Assembly: GCA_949300485.1 (NCBI GenBank)
Contig: CASGEL010000001.1
Span: forward strand, 186,001-250,000
DNA: 64,000 bases
Origin: an uncultured bacterium
GTDB taxonomy: Bacteria; Cyanobacteriota; Vampirovibrionia; Gastranaerophilales; Gastranaerophilaceae
Direction: 5' to 3'
The notes under the pieces were generated by a model, which saw only the letters and a list, made by a program, of their open reading frames with translations, ran no database searches and was not told the origin of the DNA. A program made the translations under genes and the position numbers. Positions 16,375 through 25,091 of this stretch are shown piece by piece. Position 1 is the stretch's first letter. The number at the start of each line of letters is the position of its first letter.

Positions 16375-17667
16375 ATGAAAAAGATTTTGATATTGATTGT
16401 TCTTATGTTTTTTAGCAATTTTGCACTTGCCGAGGAAGAAGAAATCCATTTGGATTTTAATAACAATTTTAAAAAACACACCATAAACAATACAATTAAA
16501 AACCCCAACACATATAATGAAACTGATACGGATTATGACGAAGATGAAGGACTGTTTGATGAGATGCTTCCTATAGATTCAGGTCCTCCGACAGACACCT
16601 TCACAAATCCTAATACTGTCAACCCGCATATGCGTCTATATAACGGATTATTTCAAGGGGCAACCAAATTATATAATTTACAAATAACAGATACTAATGT
16701 ACCATCATCACTGTTTCAAAACCAGCTAACCAAACATTTTGAAACCGGCCCTCTAAAAAGTCTGCATACATGGGGGGTAATCCAAAGTAATTTTGGAACA
16801 ACAATTCCTGATGAGGGCAGCAGTCATACAAACTTTGATGTCGGACTTGTAAATGTACTTTTTGACGGACAATTCAAAAGCGGAAAAGAAAATTTTCGAC
16901 TAATGCTTGACCCGACACCACAAAATAATCGCCCATTTTTACAACAGTTTGTTCAGGATGTCTATGTTACAACAAACAGAATTCCGCATCATACACTACT
17001 TTTAGGTCATTCAAGACCTGGAGTCGGACTTGAAGGCGCTCAATCTCCATATACTTTACCTTTTATAAACAGATCACAGATTTCAAGAAATTTTGCAGCG
17101 ATAAGAAAAACTGGGATTAGACTAAAAGGAGATTATGACTTAGTCGATTATGACCTTGGCGGCTACAGCTCTGATACATTTTTTACTGAATTTATGCCAG
17201 GAGCTGAATTTGACGGATGGGTTAATATAAAACCGCTTGGAAAAACAGATGGTAAATACGGAAAACTCGTCACCGGGGGCGGAATTGTTGCCGGAACAAG
17301 AAATTCTACAGATTATTTTGTCAGCGGAGCTTATTTAGGATACAAATATAAAAAATTTTGGACAAAAATGGAATACGCTTCAGCTAACGGCTCAAACGGA
17401 GGATCAGGCTTGACAAACAAACATCGGGAAGGCTGGTACGTCACTCTTGGTTACTTTATAACAAAAAAGTTAGAAGTTCTTGCAAGATACGACCAGTTTG
17501 ATCACGATAAACGCCTTAGCAACGATAACCAAAGAGAATATACTGCGGGAATAAATTACTATTTAAAGGGACAAGCAATGAAGCTCATTCTTAATTATAT
17601 ATTTTGTCAAAGCGATTTTCGCCCAAACAGCCACAGAATTTTAGTAGGAGCACAGCTTGCATTGTAA
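16375..17667 (+). CDS. Outer-membrane porin, phosphate-selective porin O/P-like
   Basis: A 430-residue exported protein. Residues 1-20 are a classic signal peptide ending in FALAEE. After an acidic linker (YDEDEGLFDE), most of the chain consists of alternating beta-strand sequence with many Gly and aromatic residues. It ends in a C-terminal strand (HRILVGAQLAL), as expected of a 16-stranded porin. The middle section (GHSRPGVGLEG, RKTGIRLKGDY) recalls the Porin_O_P family of OprO/OprP. It lacks an SLH domain, unlike typical cyanobacterial OprB porins. No good Shine-Dalgarno box is seen. A TAATAT sits 7 bases before the ATG, so a leaderless start is possible. Confidence 0.78.
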   Translation: MKKILILIVLMFFSNFALAEEEEIHLDFNNNFKKHTINNTIKNPNTYNETDTDYDEDEGLFDEMLPIDSGPPTDTFTNPNTVNPHMRLYNGLFQGATKLYNLQITDTNVPSSLFQNQLTKHFETGPLKSLHTWGVIQSNFGTTIPDEGSSHTNFDVGLVNVLFDGQFKSGKENFRLMLDPTPQNNRPFLQQFVQDVYVTTNRIPHHTLLLGHSRPGVGLEGAQSPYTLPFINRSQISRNFAAIRKTGIRLKGDYDLVDYDLGGYSSDTFFTEFMPGAEFDGWVNIKPLGKTDGKYGKLVTGGGIVAGTRNSTDYFVSGAYLGYKYKKFWTKMEYASANGSNGGSGLTNKHREGWYVTLGYFITKKLEVLARYDQFDHDKRLSNDNQREYTAGINYYLKGQAMKLILNYIFCQSDFRPNSHRILVGAQLAL

Positions 17668-17742
17668 AGTTTTATAAAAATTTAAACAAAAATATCAAAA
17701 AATATATTTACATGACTTTAATATAATGCAAAAAGGAGCAAT

Positions 17743-20130
17743 ATGAAAATCGAAAATAATATACATTACCCAAAAACTTCTTATAATCCATATCGCATAA
17801 AATCCGATATGGATAACAAAAACCATATACAAACAGAGCAATATCAAAATAATCGTTATCTTAAAATTGACTATTCTCAAATAGCATTCGGTGCAATACA
17901 CAATGTTAAGGTTAAAAAAATTGATATTGATGCTGAAAAAACTAAATTACTTAAACAAATTTCTGAAATGCTTGATATTGATGTAGAAGACACTGACATA
18001 GAAGATATCCTAACAAACTCAATAAGAAAAGCTCTGCAAGCCTTCCGAACAAAAATAAGAAAACAGTCTGAACTCATACAAAAAGCTACAGAACTGGAAA
18101 AAGACCGAACCCTGTCTCCGCTACAAAAATTAGAAAAAGTTAACCAGTTAAAAAAAGAAGCACGACGCCTGGAAAGACCAATAAAGACAAATACTCAAAA
18201 AAATAAAACAGAAAAAAAACCTGATGAAAAAATTGATTACCAACTTTTAAACAGGTTTAAAACAGCAATCAGTGAAGATAATTTCAATCTCAAAAAAGTC
18301 ATACAGGATTATTACAGCGGACTCAATGAAATTACAACAATAAGTGAATTACAAGCCAGGTATCCCAAAATAAAAATCCCAAAACGCCCGGAACAAGTAA
18401 TTGCCGAAAAAATTGAATCAACCCTGACAAGAGATTTTTATGAAAAAATAGATAAACTTTTTGAAAAAGGTCCTGAAGGCGAAATACTAAATCATATTAT
18501 TGTTAAAGTTGCAGATTTATGCAATGGTTTAAGTCTAAAATACATAGAGCCTGAAGCTTTTTGTAAAAAAATTATAGAACCTACAATTAATGTAATCCTT
18601 AACAAATATACTACTATAAAAAATAGTTCAGGATTTTCATCACTTCCGGAAAACCGTAAAATAAAAACACCACAGATAACAGAAAATGATATGAAATTAT
18701 TGGCGGTTGATTTTGATGATTTTGTATTATCCGTAATAAGAAAACATTACTTTGAATCTCAAAGATTAAATGATATAAAATATGAGTCAGGTAATGTTAA
18801 AATTTCAATAAGTGAATTAAAATCTTTTGATTATAAATTTGAAAAAATGCCTGACAAAATCAAGGGTATTGCAAATACATCAGATAGACTTTTTACAGCT
18901 CAGAGAAGTTACGAAACATACGATACTGACCAATTTAAAAAGCGTTTGGATTTTTATGCCAATAGTGAACTGGGCAATAATGAAGAATTATTGAACCATA
19001 TTATAGATTTTGATACCTGTAACTTTACAGAAGAAGATGTCACGATGTTAATAAAATTCTTGAAAGAATTAGACAGCATAAATGACGGAGAAAAAACACT
19101 ACAAGAAGGCTTAAATACAATACACTCCAATGGTTACCGTCCGACAGGCACCGAAAAATTGAATGAAATAGAAAGACAAAAAGCTGCGGAAACATACAAA
19201 CTCCAACAACAAAAGACATTTCAATTAAATGAAATCAAGGATAATTTCGATTATGCCATAAATTTACTGTATGAAAACAATTTAAATAATATTGCTAATA
19301 CTTGCTCAAAATACCGTCCAACATCACTTACACCAAAAGAAATAAATGAAGCAAAATTTATAATAGAAACAATCATCAAAAATATTAATACAGATGCTTC
19401 TTCAATAAATAAAGCAAAACTTGAAGCAAGTATCACAAGATGGGATACATTTAATTATTATAAAAAGAATGACTCAAATAATCCTATATTTAAAAAAGCT
19501 ATTCGCTATGCTTCAAATGAAGACTGCTCTATAGATATTGATAAAGCAGGGCAGTATATTATAAATGCAGAAATTGTAAAGTCTTATCCGGAGAGTTTAG
19601 AATTTGTACAAGAGCCGGAAATTTTAACAAAAATTATGGACAAAACCGCAGGTAATCCTGAAGCTGCTATTCGTTATCTTTCTAAACTTGATGATTATAA
19701 ATCTCTACCGGAAAACGAAAAAACATATCTGTCAAGAATTCTGAGTATCTTTGATCAAAAAGATGCGGTTGATAAAACTATTTTAAAATATATTATTGAA
19801 AATGACTATATTACATCCGATACTAAAGTATTGACCTCTATACATGATACAAGCGATGAAACAATTCCGGCAGAAATTCTATCAACAGCTAAACAACAGA
19901 TATATGATAAATATAAATATCCTACCTGTATTCAATATATGTCAGCCTTTGAGGATGCATTATATTCTCTTGCAAGCGCAACCGGAACCTCCGGAATAAA
20001 AATGACAGGTAAAAATAACAAAACAATTGAATACAAAATGGAACTGAAAATCAAAGGTCATGACGACAGATTATTCTCAAGTAATAATGACTACAGATTT
20101 GATATTTTTTCAGACAGAGGTATGCACTAA
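17743..20130 (+). CDS. Large hypothetical FGA-motif protein, 795 residues
   Basis: A large soluble protein with no signal peptide and no recognised domain. Residues 1-46 are polar and Asn/Tyr-rich, ending in Q-I-A-F-G-A at 46-51. The rest is almost entirely charged alpha-helix, with likely coiled-coil segments around residues 90-160 and helical-bundle stretches to the C-terminus (KYPTCIQYMSAFEDALYSLA). The last 60 residues may form a small beta-rich cap. An AAAAAGGAG box precedes the ATG. It stands alone. The combination of size, the FGA-type N-terminus and helical architecture suggests a scaffold or secreted effector-like protein, but there is no direct evidence. Confidence 0.65.
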   Translation: MKIENNIHYPKTSYNPYRIKSDMDNKNHIQTEQYQNNRYLKIDYSQIAFGAIHNVKVKKIDIDAEKTKLLKQISEMLDIDVEDTDIEDILTNSIRKALQAFRTKIRKQSELIQKATELEKDRTLSPLQKLEKVNQLKKEARRLERPIKTNTQKNKTEKKPDEKIDYQLLNRFKTAISEDNFNLKKVIQDYYSGLNEITTISELQARYPKIKIPKRPEQVIAEKIESTLTRDFYEKIDKLFEKGPEGEILNHIIVKVADLCNGLSLKYIEPEAFCKKIIEPTINVILNKYTTIKNSSGFSSLPENRKIKTPQITENDMKLLAVDFDDFVLSVIRKHYFESQRLNDIKYESGNVKISISELKSFDYKFEKMPDKIKGIANTSDRLFTAQRSYETYDTDQFKKRLDFYANSELGNNEELLNHIIDFDTCNFTEEDVTMLIKFLKELDSINDGEKTLQEGLNTIHSNGYRPTGTEKLNEIERQKAAETYKLQQQKTFQLNEIKDNFDYAINLLYENNLNNIANTCSKYRPTSLTPKEINEAKFIIETIIKNINTDASSINKAKLEASITRWDTFNYYKKNDSNNPIFKKAIRYASNEDCSIDIDKAGQYIINAEIVKSYPESLEFVQEPEILTKIMDKTAGNPEAAIRYLSKLDDYKSLPENEKTYLSRILSIFDQKDAVDKTILKYIIENDYITSDTKVLTSIHDTSDETIPAEILSTAKQQIYDKYKYPTCIQYMSAFEDALYSLASATGTSGIKMTGKNNKTIEYKMELKIKGHDDRLFSSNNDYRFDIFSDRGMH

Positions 20131-20209
20131 CATCACTAAAAATTACTCTTTTTGGTATTGAATAATCTTTTTGAAGATAATAAAATAAGTTGGAAAAAGG
20201 AGGCTTTTT

Positions 20210-20551
20210 ATGTGGATATTAATACTTAAATGGGTAGTATTTGCCTTAATAATATCATTTGTAGGATGGCTTACTCCAGGGCTTGAAATTGACGGATTTT
20301 TAACTGCAATGATTGCTGCTGTAGTTATTACATTGATTAATGCATTTATCAAACCTGTTATTATGTTGTTAACCCTGCCTATAAACATATTTACATTGGG
20401 TATATTTACTCTGGTTATAAACGCATTATTATTTATGTTTGCGGCATACCTTGTGCCCGGAATTGAACTTGAAGGATTCTGGAGTGCTCTAATTGCATCC
20501 ATTCTTATATCAATATTTTCAGTTATATTATCAATATTCAAATCAAAATAA
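20210..20551 (+). CDS. Phage holin family 4_2 (DUF360-like) small membrane protein
   Basis: A 113-residue protein of four hydrophobic helices with the family's repeated features LTPGLEIDGF and VPGIELEGF and a FIKPVIMLLTLPINIFTLG core. Despite the Pfam name, members are widespread chromosomal membrane proteins in cyanobacteria and many other phyla with no shown lysis role. No phage genes are nearby, so I do not read it as prophage. An AAAAAGGAGG box lies before the ATG and a terminator follows 4 bases after the stop. Confidence 0.85.
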   Translation: MWILILKWVVFALIISFVGWLTPGLEIDGFLTAMIAAVVITLINAFIKPVIMLLTLPINIFTLGIFTLVINALLFMFAAYLVPGIELEGFWSALIASILISIFSVILSIFKSK

Positions 20552-20554
20552 CAA

Positions 20555-20584
20555 AAAGAGGGAATTTTTTATTCCCTCTTTTTT
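20555..20584. terminator. Bidirectional intrinsic terminator
   Basis: An 11-base-pair perfect stem (20555-20565 with 20571-20581) and a 5-base T loop, with A-run and T-run on either side, lie between the convergent holin-family and ferritin-like genes. Confidence 0.85.
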
Positions 20585-20591
20585 ATTATAT

Positions 20592-21887
20592 TTACATTTC
20601 GAACTTTTGTGTACACATTTTCTTATATTCTTCATAGGTAACAGTATCCGGAGCCTGAGCTTTGGGCTCTAGTCCCCTTTCTAATAGTTTAGGGACATCT
20701 TTTGTAAGTTTGTCCGATGCTATAATCAAATCTCGGCCTTTTTGTTTTGAAATTAAATGAATAGTCATTTCAGTAGGAGCCCCGTCTGATGAAACCTTTT
20801 CCTGAACCTTATAACTTGACCACTCTTCAGGAAGATCTTCAATTTTTGCATAGTCTTTTTTTACCCCTAAACGTTTATCAATTTCGTTTTCCAAAATATT
20901 TGTTACATATTCTCTTTGAGATTGGAAATGACAAGGATATATAATTTCAGAACCTATAACTTCTTCAGGATCACGTTTTTCATGTTTTTTAAATAATTCC
21001 GCAGCAACTGCTAAATGCCCCAGTTCATAATCCACAAATTCTTCCCATACAGGTTTTAGTATATCGTCTACTTCGTCTTCCATACAGTTATAATATGTAC
21101 AAACTTCCGTAAATTCGTGAATTAACAGTTTTTCATATAAAGACTCTGTTGGATCAATTAAAGATTCATACATAGTAACATGCTCTTCTTCCACATCTTT
21201 AATTTCTGCATATGTTTTTCTTATACATTCATTACCATATTCCATACCATGTTCAGCATAATAATTATGTGTTTGCTGTTCTCCAGAAACTAAAGTCAAA
21301 ATGTTAACCTTTGTCTGCGGAGAAGCAGTTGTCTTATCATAAGATTTACGCAATCTCAAAATATTGTCGTTGTGATGGTTTTGTGTCGGTCGACTAAGCA
21401 TTATATCTGTCTGATTCTGTACAATATCATCGGGATCAACTCCGTACTCCATATATGCCCATTGACTGTATCTATACAAATGATCAAAATCCTCTAATAA
21501 TCCAAAATCAAAAGTTTCTCTAACATAAGCATCCGGTTCATTTTGTGCAAGCCATGCTGTTAAATCAACCGCAACCTGCTCATATCCTAAAGTAGTTTCT
21601 AAAACTGATTGATCAGACGGAGTCATCCAGTTAACAGTTGTTTGCTGCATATCTTCAATACGTTTTGCCATAGCTAAAAATTCTTTAGTTTCATCGTCAT
21701 CAGTAATCCTGGCAAAATTATGCTTAAAATTCCAAGCTTCAATTTCTATGCCATTCATCAAAATTTGACGTGTTCTAGAATAACAATCAACACCATATTT
21801 ATTAAATTTTCTATGCGCTATATCATGCCAGCTTCTTAGTTGTTTGGAAAGAGATACTCCCTTCTCTTTTAACGGATTAAAACTCAT
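20592..21887 (-). CDS. Ferritin-like (predicted diiron) protein, 431 residues
   Basis: A long-helix protein rich in Glu, Asp and His. Candidate metal-ligand motifs occur in successive helices: YEQVAVD, GEQQTHNYYAEHG (about 205-217), DVEEEHVTMYE (about 231-241), HEFTEVCTYY and DYELGHLAVAAE. The E-x-x-H spacings (E-Q-Q-T-H, E-E-E-H) and the last D-Y-E-L-G-H helix are typical of ferritin/rubrerythrin-type diiron bundles. That fold assignment is inference, because the protein is much longer than rubrerythrin and has no rubredoxin Cys pairs. It has no signal peptide. An AAAGGAG box precedes the ATG. A role in iron or oxidative stress would fit a gut anaerobe. Confidence 0.65.
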   Translation of the reverse strand: MSFNPLKEKGVSLSKQLRSWHDIAHRKFNKYGVDCYSRTRQILMNGIEIEAWNFKHNFARITDDDETKEFLAMAKRIEDMQQTTVNWMTPSDQSVLETTLGYEQVAVDLTAWLAQNEPDAYVRETFDFGLLEDFDHLYRYSQWAYMEYGVDPDDIVQNQTDIMLSRPTQNHHNDNILRLRKSYDKTTASPQTKVNILTLVSGEQQTHNYYAEHGMEYGNECIRKTYAEIKDVEEEHVTMYESLIDPTESLYEKLLIHEFTEVCTYYNCMEDEVDDILKPVWEEFVDYELGHLAVAAELFKKHEKRDPEEVIGSEIIYPCHFQSQREYVTNILENEIDKRLGVKKDYAKIEDLPEEWSSYKVQEKVSSDGAPTEMTIHLISKQKGRDLIIASDKLTKDVPKLLERGLEPKAQAPDTVTYEEYKKMCTQKFEM

Positions 21888-21958
21888 TATAAATTCTCCT
21901 TTCTATTAAGGTCAATTTATAATAATTCAAACCGATATCTTTGATATTACATAGCCGA

Positions 21959-22492
21959 TTATCCGTAATACTTATCTTTTTTTATTTTAAAAATTAAATG
22001 TTTCATCACCTTATTTTTAACATTCTTATTAAAACTGCCGTAAACAACAGCTCCAAATTTCTCTGCTACTTTTATTGATGCAGAATTTTCAGGCCGAATT
22101 TCAAAAATCACCTCATTAATATTTAACCTGTTAAAGGCATAATCAATCAAATATTTTACACATTCAGAAGCATAACCTTTATGCCAGTGCTCATACTTAA
22201 ACATATAACCAATCTCATAATATTTATTTCCATCAATAACATCAGGTACCAGCGCAACTTGCCCTAATACTTCATTAGTATTTTTATCACAGACTAAAAA
22301 ATAACCTAAAGAATACTTAGTGTATCGCTCTATATTTTTTAAAATCCACTCCGAAACATCTATATCGGAAAAATTATACTCCCAGGCATATACAACCTTA
22401 GGATTTTTCAGCATTAAAGCAATATCGGAAAAATCTTTTTCTGTCATTCTCCTTAAATATAAGCGATCTGTACTTAAAAAAATTTCTTGCAT
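21959..22492 (-). CDS. GNAT family N-acetyltransferase, RimJ/RimL type
   Basis: A 177-residue acetyltransferase. It starts with the typical STDRLYLRRMTEKDFSDIALML of the RimJ/RimL group. It then has YEIGYMFKYEHWHKGYASECV, where the G-x-x-x-H-x-G-x-A corresponds to the acetyl-CoA loop, and ends with ENSASIKVAEKFGAVVYG. It probably acetylates a protein N-terminus or small amine in the cytoplasm. The acceptor is unknown. No strong ribosome site is seen upstream of the ATG. The next gene upstream on the same strand is separated from it by an intrinsic terminator. Confidence 0.88.
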   Translation of the reverse strand: MQEIFLSTDRLYLRRMTEKDFSDIALMLKNPKVVYAWEYNFSDIDVSEWILKNIERYTKYSLGYFLVCDKNTNEVLGQVALVPDVIDGNKYYEIGYMFKYEHWHKGYASECVKYLIDYAFNRLNINEVIFEIRPENSASIKVAEKFGAVVYGSFNKNVKNKVMKHLIFKIKKDKYYG

Positions 22493-22505
22493 AGTTTAAT
22501 TATAT

Positions 22506-22539
22506 AAAAAATAAAACCGGAATTACCGGTTTTATTTTT
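22506..22539 (-). terminator. Intrinsic terminator of the 127-residue FGA gene
   Basis: A perfect inverted repeat around ACCGG-AATTA-CCGGT is extended by A-run and T-run arms, 3 bases after the stop codon of the minus-strand gene ending at 22542. Confidence 0.85.
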
Positions 22540-22541
22540 CA

Positions 22542-22925
22542 CTACTTTTTAAAGAACCCTTCATATTTATCAATCAAATAATCCTCTGAAACTTTTGTTA
22601 ACTTATCACTTAAATCTGATTCTTTTGTTCCATGTGAACTTACATAGAAGAACTGTCCATCATTATTAATTCTTTTAAATTTATCAACAATTTTTCTAAA
22701 TAGATTTACAGGTGAAATATCACTAACAATTAAAGCCGGATGAACCAATTTAGGATCTTTTGAGCTCCTCATCAAAATATAACTAACATCAGCGTTATAT
22801 CTCTTCCCGAATTTTTCTACTGCCTTTGAATCCAAAAGTGCATTATAAACGACTTCAGGCATATTTTTATCCCCATAAATTCTTACTGCACCAAATGTTG
22901 GGGATTGGACTTTTTCAATGTTCAT
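22542..22925 (-). CDS. Hypothetical FGA-motif protein, 127 residues
   Basis: A small soluble protein starting MNIEKVQSPTFGAVRI, with F-G-A at 11-13. This is the same position as in the 190-residue protein at 6823-7395, although the rest differs. The body alternates short helices and strands (DVSYILMRSSKD, HPALIVSDISPVN, FFYVSSHGTKESD). No family is recognised. A ribosome site of AGAAAGGTAATG type precedes the start. It lies 27 bases downstream of tRNA-Ala(GGC) on the same strand and ends at its own terminator, so it may be read from the tRNA promoter. Confidence 0.65.
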   Translation of the reverse strand: MNIEKVQSPTFGAVRIYGDKNMPEVVYNALLDSKAVEKFGKRYNADVSYILMRSSKDPKLVHPALIVSDISPVNLFRKIVDKFKRINNDGQFFYVSSHGTKESDLSDKLTKVSEDYLIDKYEGFFKK

Positions 22926-22952
22926 TTCATTACCTTTCTAACATTAAAATTA

Positions 22953-23025
22953 TGGAGCGTAGGGGACTTGAACCCCTGACCCCCACACTGCCAGTGTGAT
23001 GCGCTACCAACTGCGCTAACGCCCC
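22953..23025 (-). tRNA. tRNA-Ala (anticodon GGC)
   Basis: A complete 73-base cloverleaf. The 7-base-pair acceptor GGGGCGT pairs with ACGCTCC (one G-T). The D arm is GCGC-GCGC. The anticodon arm TCACA/TGTGG has loop CTGGCAG giving GGC, and the T arm has loop TTCAAGT. The discriminator is A and CCA is not encoded. Reads GCC/GCU alanine codons. Confidence 0.95.
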
Positions 23026-23060
23026 TTATATTACAAAATTAATATATCATAAATAAACGA

Positions 23061-23813
23061 TTATGATAACTTCTTTATATAAAACATTACATGCTTTATC
23101 CAATCCTCAGCGACAGACTTATCGCAATATTTTCCGGAACGTCCAAGCTCCTCTAAAGTATTAAGATGACTTTCTTTATGATGTTTTGCAACAGTTTCAG
23201 CCATTGCATCAATACAATCTTCTACTCTAGAAAACTTCCTTAAGCCATTACGCCCCATAATACCACCGATGTTATTTTTAGTACGTGCAGCAACTGAAGT
23301 ACCTCTTGAAGATTCTGCCATAGAAATTGCCATCAAAACAATCGGATTAACATTATATTTTTCGGCTTTATTTAAAAATACAGCGGCTTTATTTTTTATT
23401 GGATTAGTTTTATTACCTTTTTTTAATAAAAGATCATTTAATAAAACATTCAATTCTTTTGCTGATTTATAAGGATCATCCACTAATAATACATCTTTTG
23501 CAGATTTTATAACGGGAACTTTAGCAACTGATTTTTTAACAGACGGGCTTTTTAACGTAAAACAATCAGTAACTATACCGGGCTTTGTACGTACAAAAAC
23601 ATCTCCATTATTTTCAACTAAATTTGCTGATTTATTTGCAAACTGAGGATTCAAGCCACCAGAAACAAACATTACAGCTGTTACAGCTCTTCTACCTTTA
23701 TCTCCGACCTGTTCAACACATTTTTTAGTACCTTTTAAAATTTGTTTTCCTGATTTTACAGTAAAATTAAATGCACTATTTATATTTGCATTACTTATAT
23801 GGGGTATTTTCAT
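23061..23813 (-). CDS. Lysozyme-like / glucosaminidase-type peptidoglycan hydrolase
   Basis: A 250-residue protein. The last 100 residues resemble a glucosaminidase or lysozyme-like domain: NPIVLMAISMAESSRGTSVAARTKNNIGGIMG. Here the E of AESSRG would be the catalytic acid and NNIGGI corresponds to the nN-hfG-i motif. It ends in YCDKSVAEDWIKHVMFYIKKL. The N-terminal half is basic and lacks a clear cleavable signal peptide, although AVTAVMFVSGGL is a short hydrophobic patch. The early AFNFTVKSG faintly resembles the F-x-G style N-termini of neighbours. It likely cleaves cell-wall glycan, though export is unclear. It lies upstream of the tRNA on the same strand. Confidence 0.7.
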   Translation of the reverse strand: MKIPHISNANINSAFNFTVKSGKQILKGTKKCVEQVGDKGRRAVTAVMFVSGGLNPQFANKSANLVENNGDVFVRTKPGIVTDCFTLKSPSVKKSVAKVPVIKSAKDVLLVDDPYKSAKELNVLLNDLLLKKGNKTNPIKNKAAVFLNKAEKYNVNPIVLMAISMAESSRGTSVAARTKNNIGGIMGRNGLRKFSRVEDCIDAMAETVAKHHKESHLNTLEELGRSGKYCDKSVAEDWIKHVMFYIKKLS

Positions 23814-23961
23814 ATTACATATTCCTTTTTAAATCAATTATATTCTACAATAGTAGAACGTATTATGACAAGAAAATTTGCTAGTTAATTTAATATATTT
23901 TCACAAATTTAACAATATTTTAAATAAACAAAATATACAAGATCACTAACATCTAAAAATA

Positions 23962-23990
23962 TTTACAAGATCACCCAACTAAGCTACAAT
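23962..23990 (+). promoter_or_regulatory. Promoter of the cysD operon, likely leaderless
   Basis: TTTACA (23962-23967) and TACAAT (23985-23990) are separated by 17 bases. The ATG of cysD begins 8 bases after the -10 box, at the expected transcription start, and no Shine-Dalgarno sequence is present. The mRNA is therefore probably leaderless. Confidence 0.6.
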
Positions 23991-23997
23991 AATTATT

Positions 23998-24855
23998 ATG
24001 AAAAGTCACTTGGATATATTAGAAAAAGAATCAATAGAATTAATAAGAGAAGTTTTATCAACCAATGATTTAAATGAAATATGCTGTTTTTACTCTATTG
24101 GTAAAGATAGTAGTGTTCTTTTAAAACTATTTGAAAAAGCCTGTTGGCCAAATGAAATTCCCATAAAATTCTTACATATAGATACAGGTTATAAGTTTAA
24201 AGAGATGTATGAATTTAAAGAAAAGATAAAAAACCGAATTAATTTGATTACATATATCAATCCAGAAAAATTAAATCCCTTTGAACATGATTCATCATAC
24301 TACACTAATATTATGAAAACTCAGGCTTTGATACAAGCATTGAGATTATATAACATTAAAATATCTTTTGGAGGAGCTAGAAGAGAAGAAGAAAAAAGTA
24401 GAGCAAAAGAACGTATGGTTTCTATACGCTATAACGAATGTTGGAATCCAAGGATGCAAAATAGTGAAATAAACTACCTATGGAACACATTTCATACAGA
24501 AGACACAACATTAAGAATTTTTCCTCTAAGCAATTGGACCGAGCTGGATATTTGGGAATATATCAATAGAGAAAAAATTGAAGTTGTCCCAATATATTTT
24601 GCTCATAAAAGGAAAGTTATATTAAAAAATGGACAATTTTTTGCAACTCAAACTGATGAAGGAGAAATAAAACAAGTAAGATTTAGAACTCTTGGATGTT
24701 ATCCACTTTCAGCTGCGATAGAAAGTAATGCACAAACACCAGAAGATATTATAGAGGAACTTAAAAATACAAAATATTCAGAAAGAGTCGGTCGTATGAT
24801 AGATTATGATCAAGATTGTTCAATGGAAAAAAAGAAAAAAGAAGGTTATTTTTAA
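23998..24855 (+). CDS. cysD: Sulfate adenylyltransferase subunit 2 (CysD)
   Basis: Small catalytic subunit of ATP sulfurylase, which with CysN makes APS from ATP and sulfate in the cytoplasm. The 285-residue length is normal. The PP-loop SIGKDS is at 33-38. Typical CysD features follow: HIDTGYKFKEMYEF, SFGGARREEEKSRAKER, FPLSNWTELDIWEYI and the C-terminal RVGRMIDYDQDCSMEKKKKEGYF. It is first in the cassette cysD-DUF2061-cysNC, with a one-base stop/start overlap to the next gene. The promoter is directly at the ATG. The DNA from here to about 27.2 kb looks even more AT-rich than neighbouring regions by eye. Confidence 0.95.
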   Translation: MKSHLDILEKESIELIREVLSTNDLNEICCFYSIGKDSSVLLKLFEKACWPNEIPIKFLHIDTGYKFKEMYEFKEKIKNRINLITYINPEKLNPFEHDSSYYTNIMKTQALIQALRLYNIKISFGGARREEEKSRAKERMVSIRYNECWNPRMQNSEINYLWNTFHTEDTTLRIFPLSNWTELDIWEYINREKIEVVPIYFAHKRKVILKNGQFFATQTDEGEIKQVRFRTLGCYPLSAAIESNAQTPEDIIEELKNTKYSERVGRMIDYDQDCSMEKKKKEGYF

Positions 24856-25091
24856 TGAATATAAATAAATTATTAAAAAAACACTATAATTTCATGTTAT
24901 TAATTAAAGCCATAGGTTACAGATTATGGGGAACTCTGGCAACTATTATTATATCTTTTATATTTACAGGAAATGTAAAAATTTCAGTATCAATAGGTAT
25001 TTGCGAAATAATTTCCAAAATTATATTATACTATATTTACGAGAAAATATGGGAAAAACTTTTTAGGAATAAAAATGAAGAGAATTTGTAA
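24855..25091 (+). CDS. DUF2061-like small membrane protein in sulfation cassette
   Basis: A 78-residue membrane protein with two hydrophobic segments, GYRLWGTLATIIISFIFTG and SVSIGICEIISKIILYYIYE. It ends in the basic aromatic EKIWEKLFRNK. The pattern fits DUF2061, a family of small membrane proteins that I recall seeing beside cysDN genes in gut bacteria. The start is the ATG at 24855, which overlaps the cysD stop codon by one base. Its 3' end overlaps cysNC by 17 bases. Translational coupling and position suggest it works with sulfate activation, though no function is known. Confidence 0.75.
   Translation: MNINKLLKKHYNFMLLIKAIGYRLWGTLATIIISFIFTGNVKISVSIGICEIISKIILYYIYEKIWEKLFRNKNEENL

Noticed and set aside
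20210-20551. Holin-family gene as evidence for a prophage
   Set aside because: No capsid, terminase, integrase or endolysin genes are nearby. This family is common in chromosomes outside phages.
23998-24855. CysD as the DndC-type protein of a DNA phosphorothioation system
   Set aside because: The neighbouring cysN-cysC fusion and CysD-specific C-terminus (RVGRMIDYD) make sulfate activation the simple reading. No dndB, D, E or restriction genes are present.
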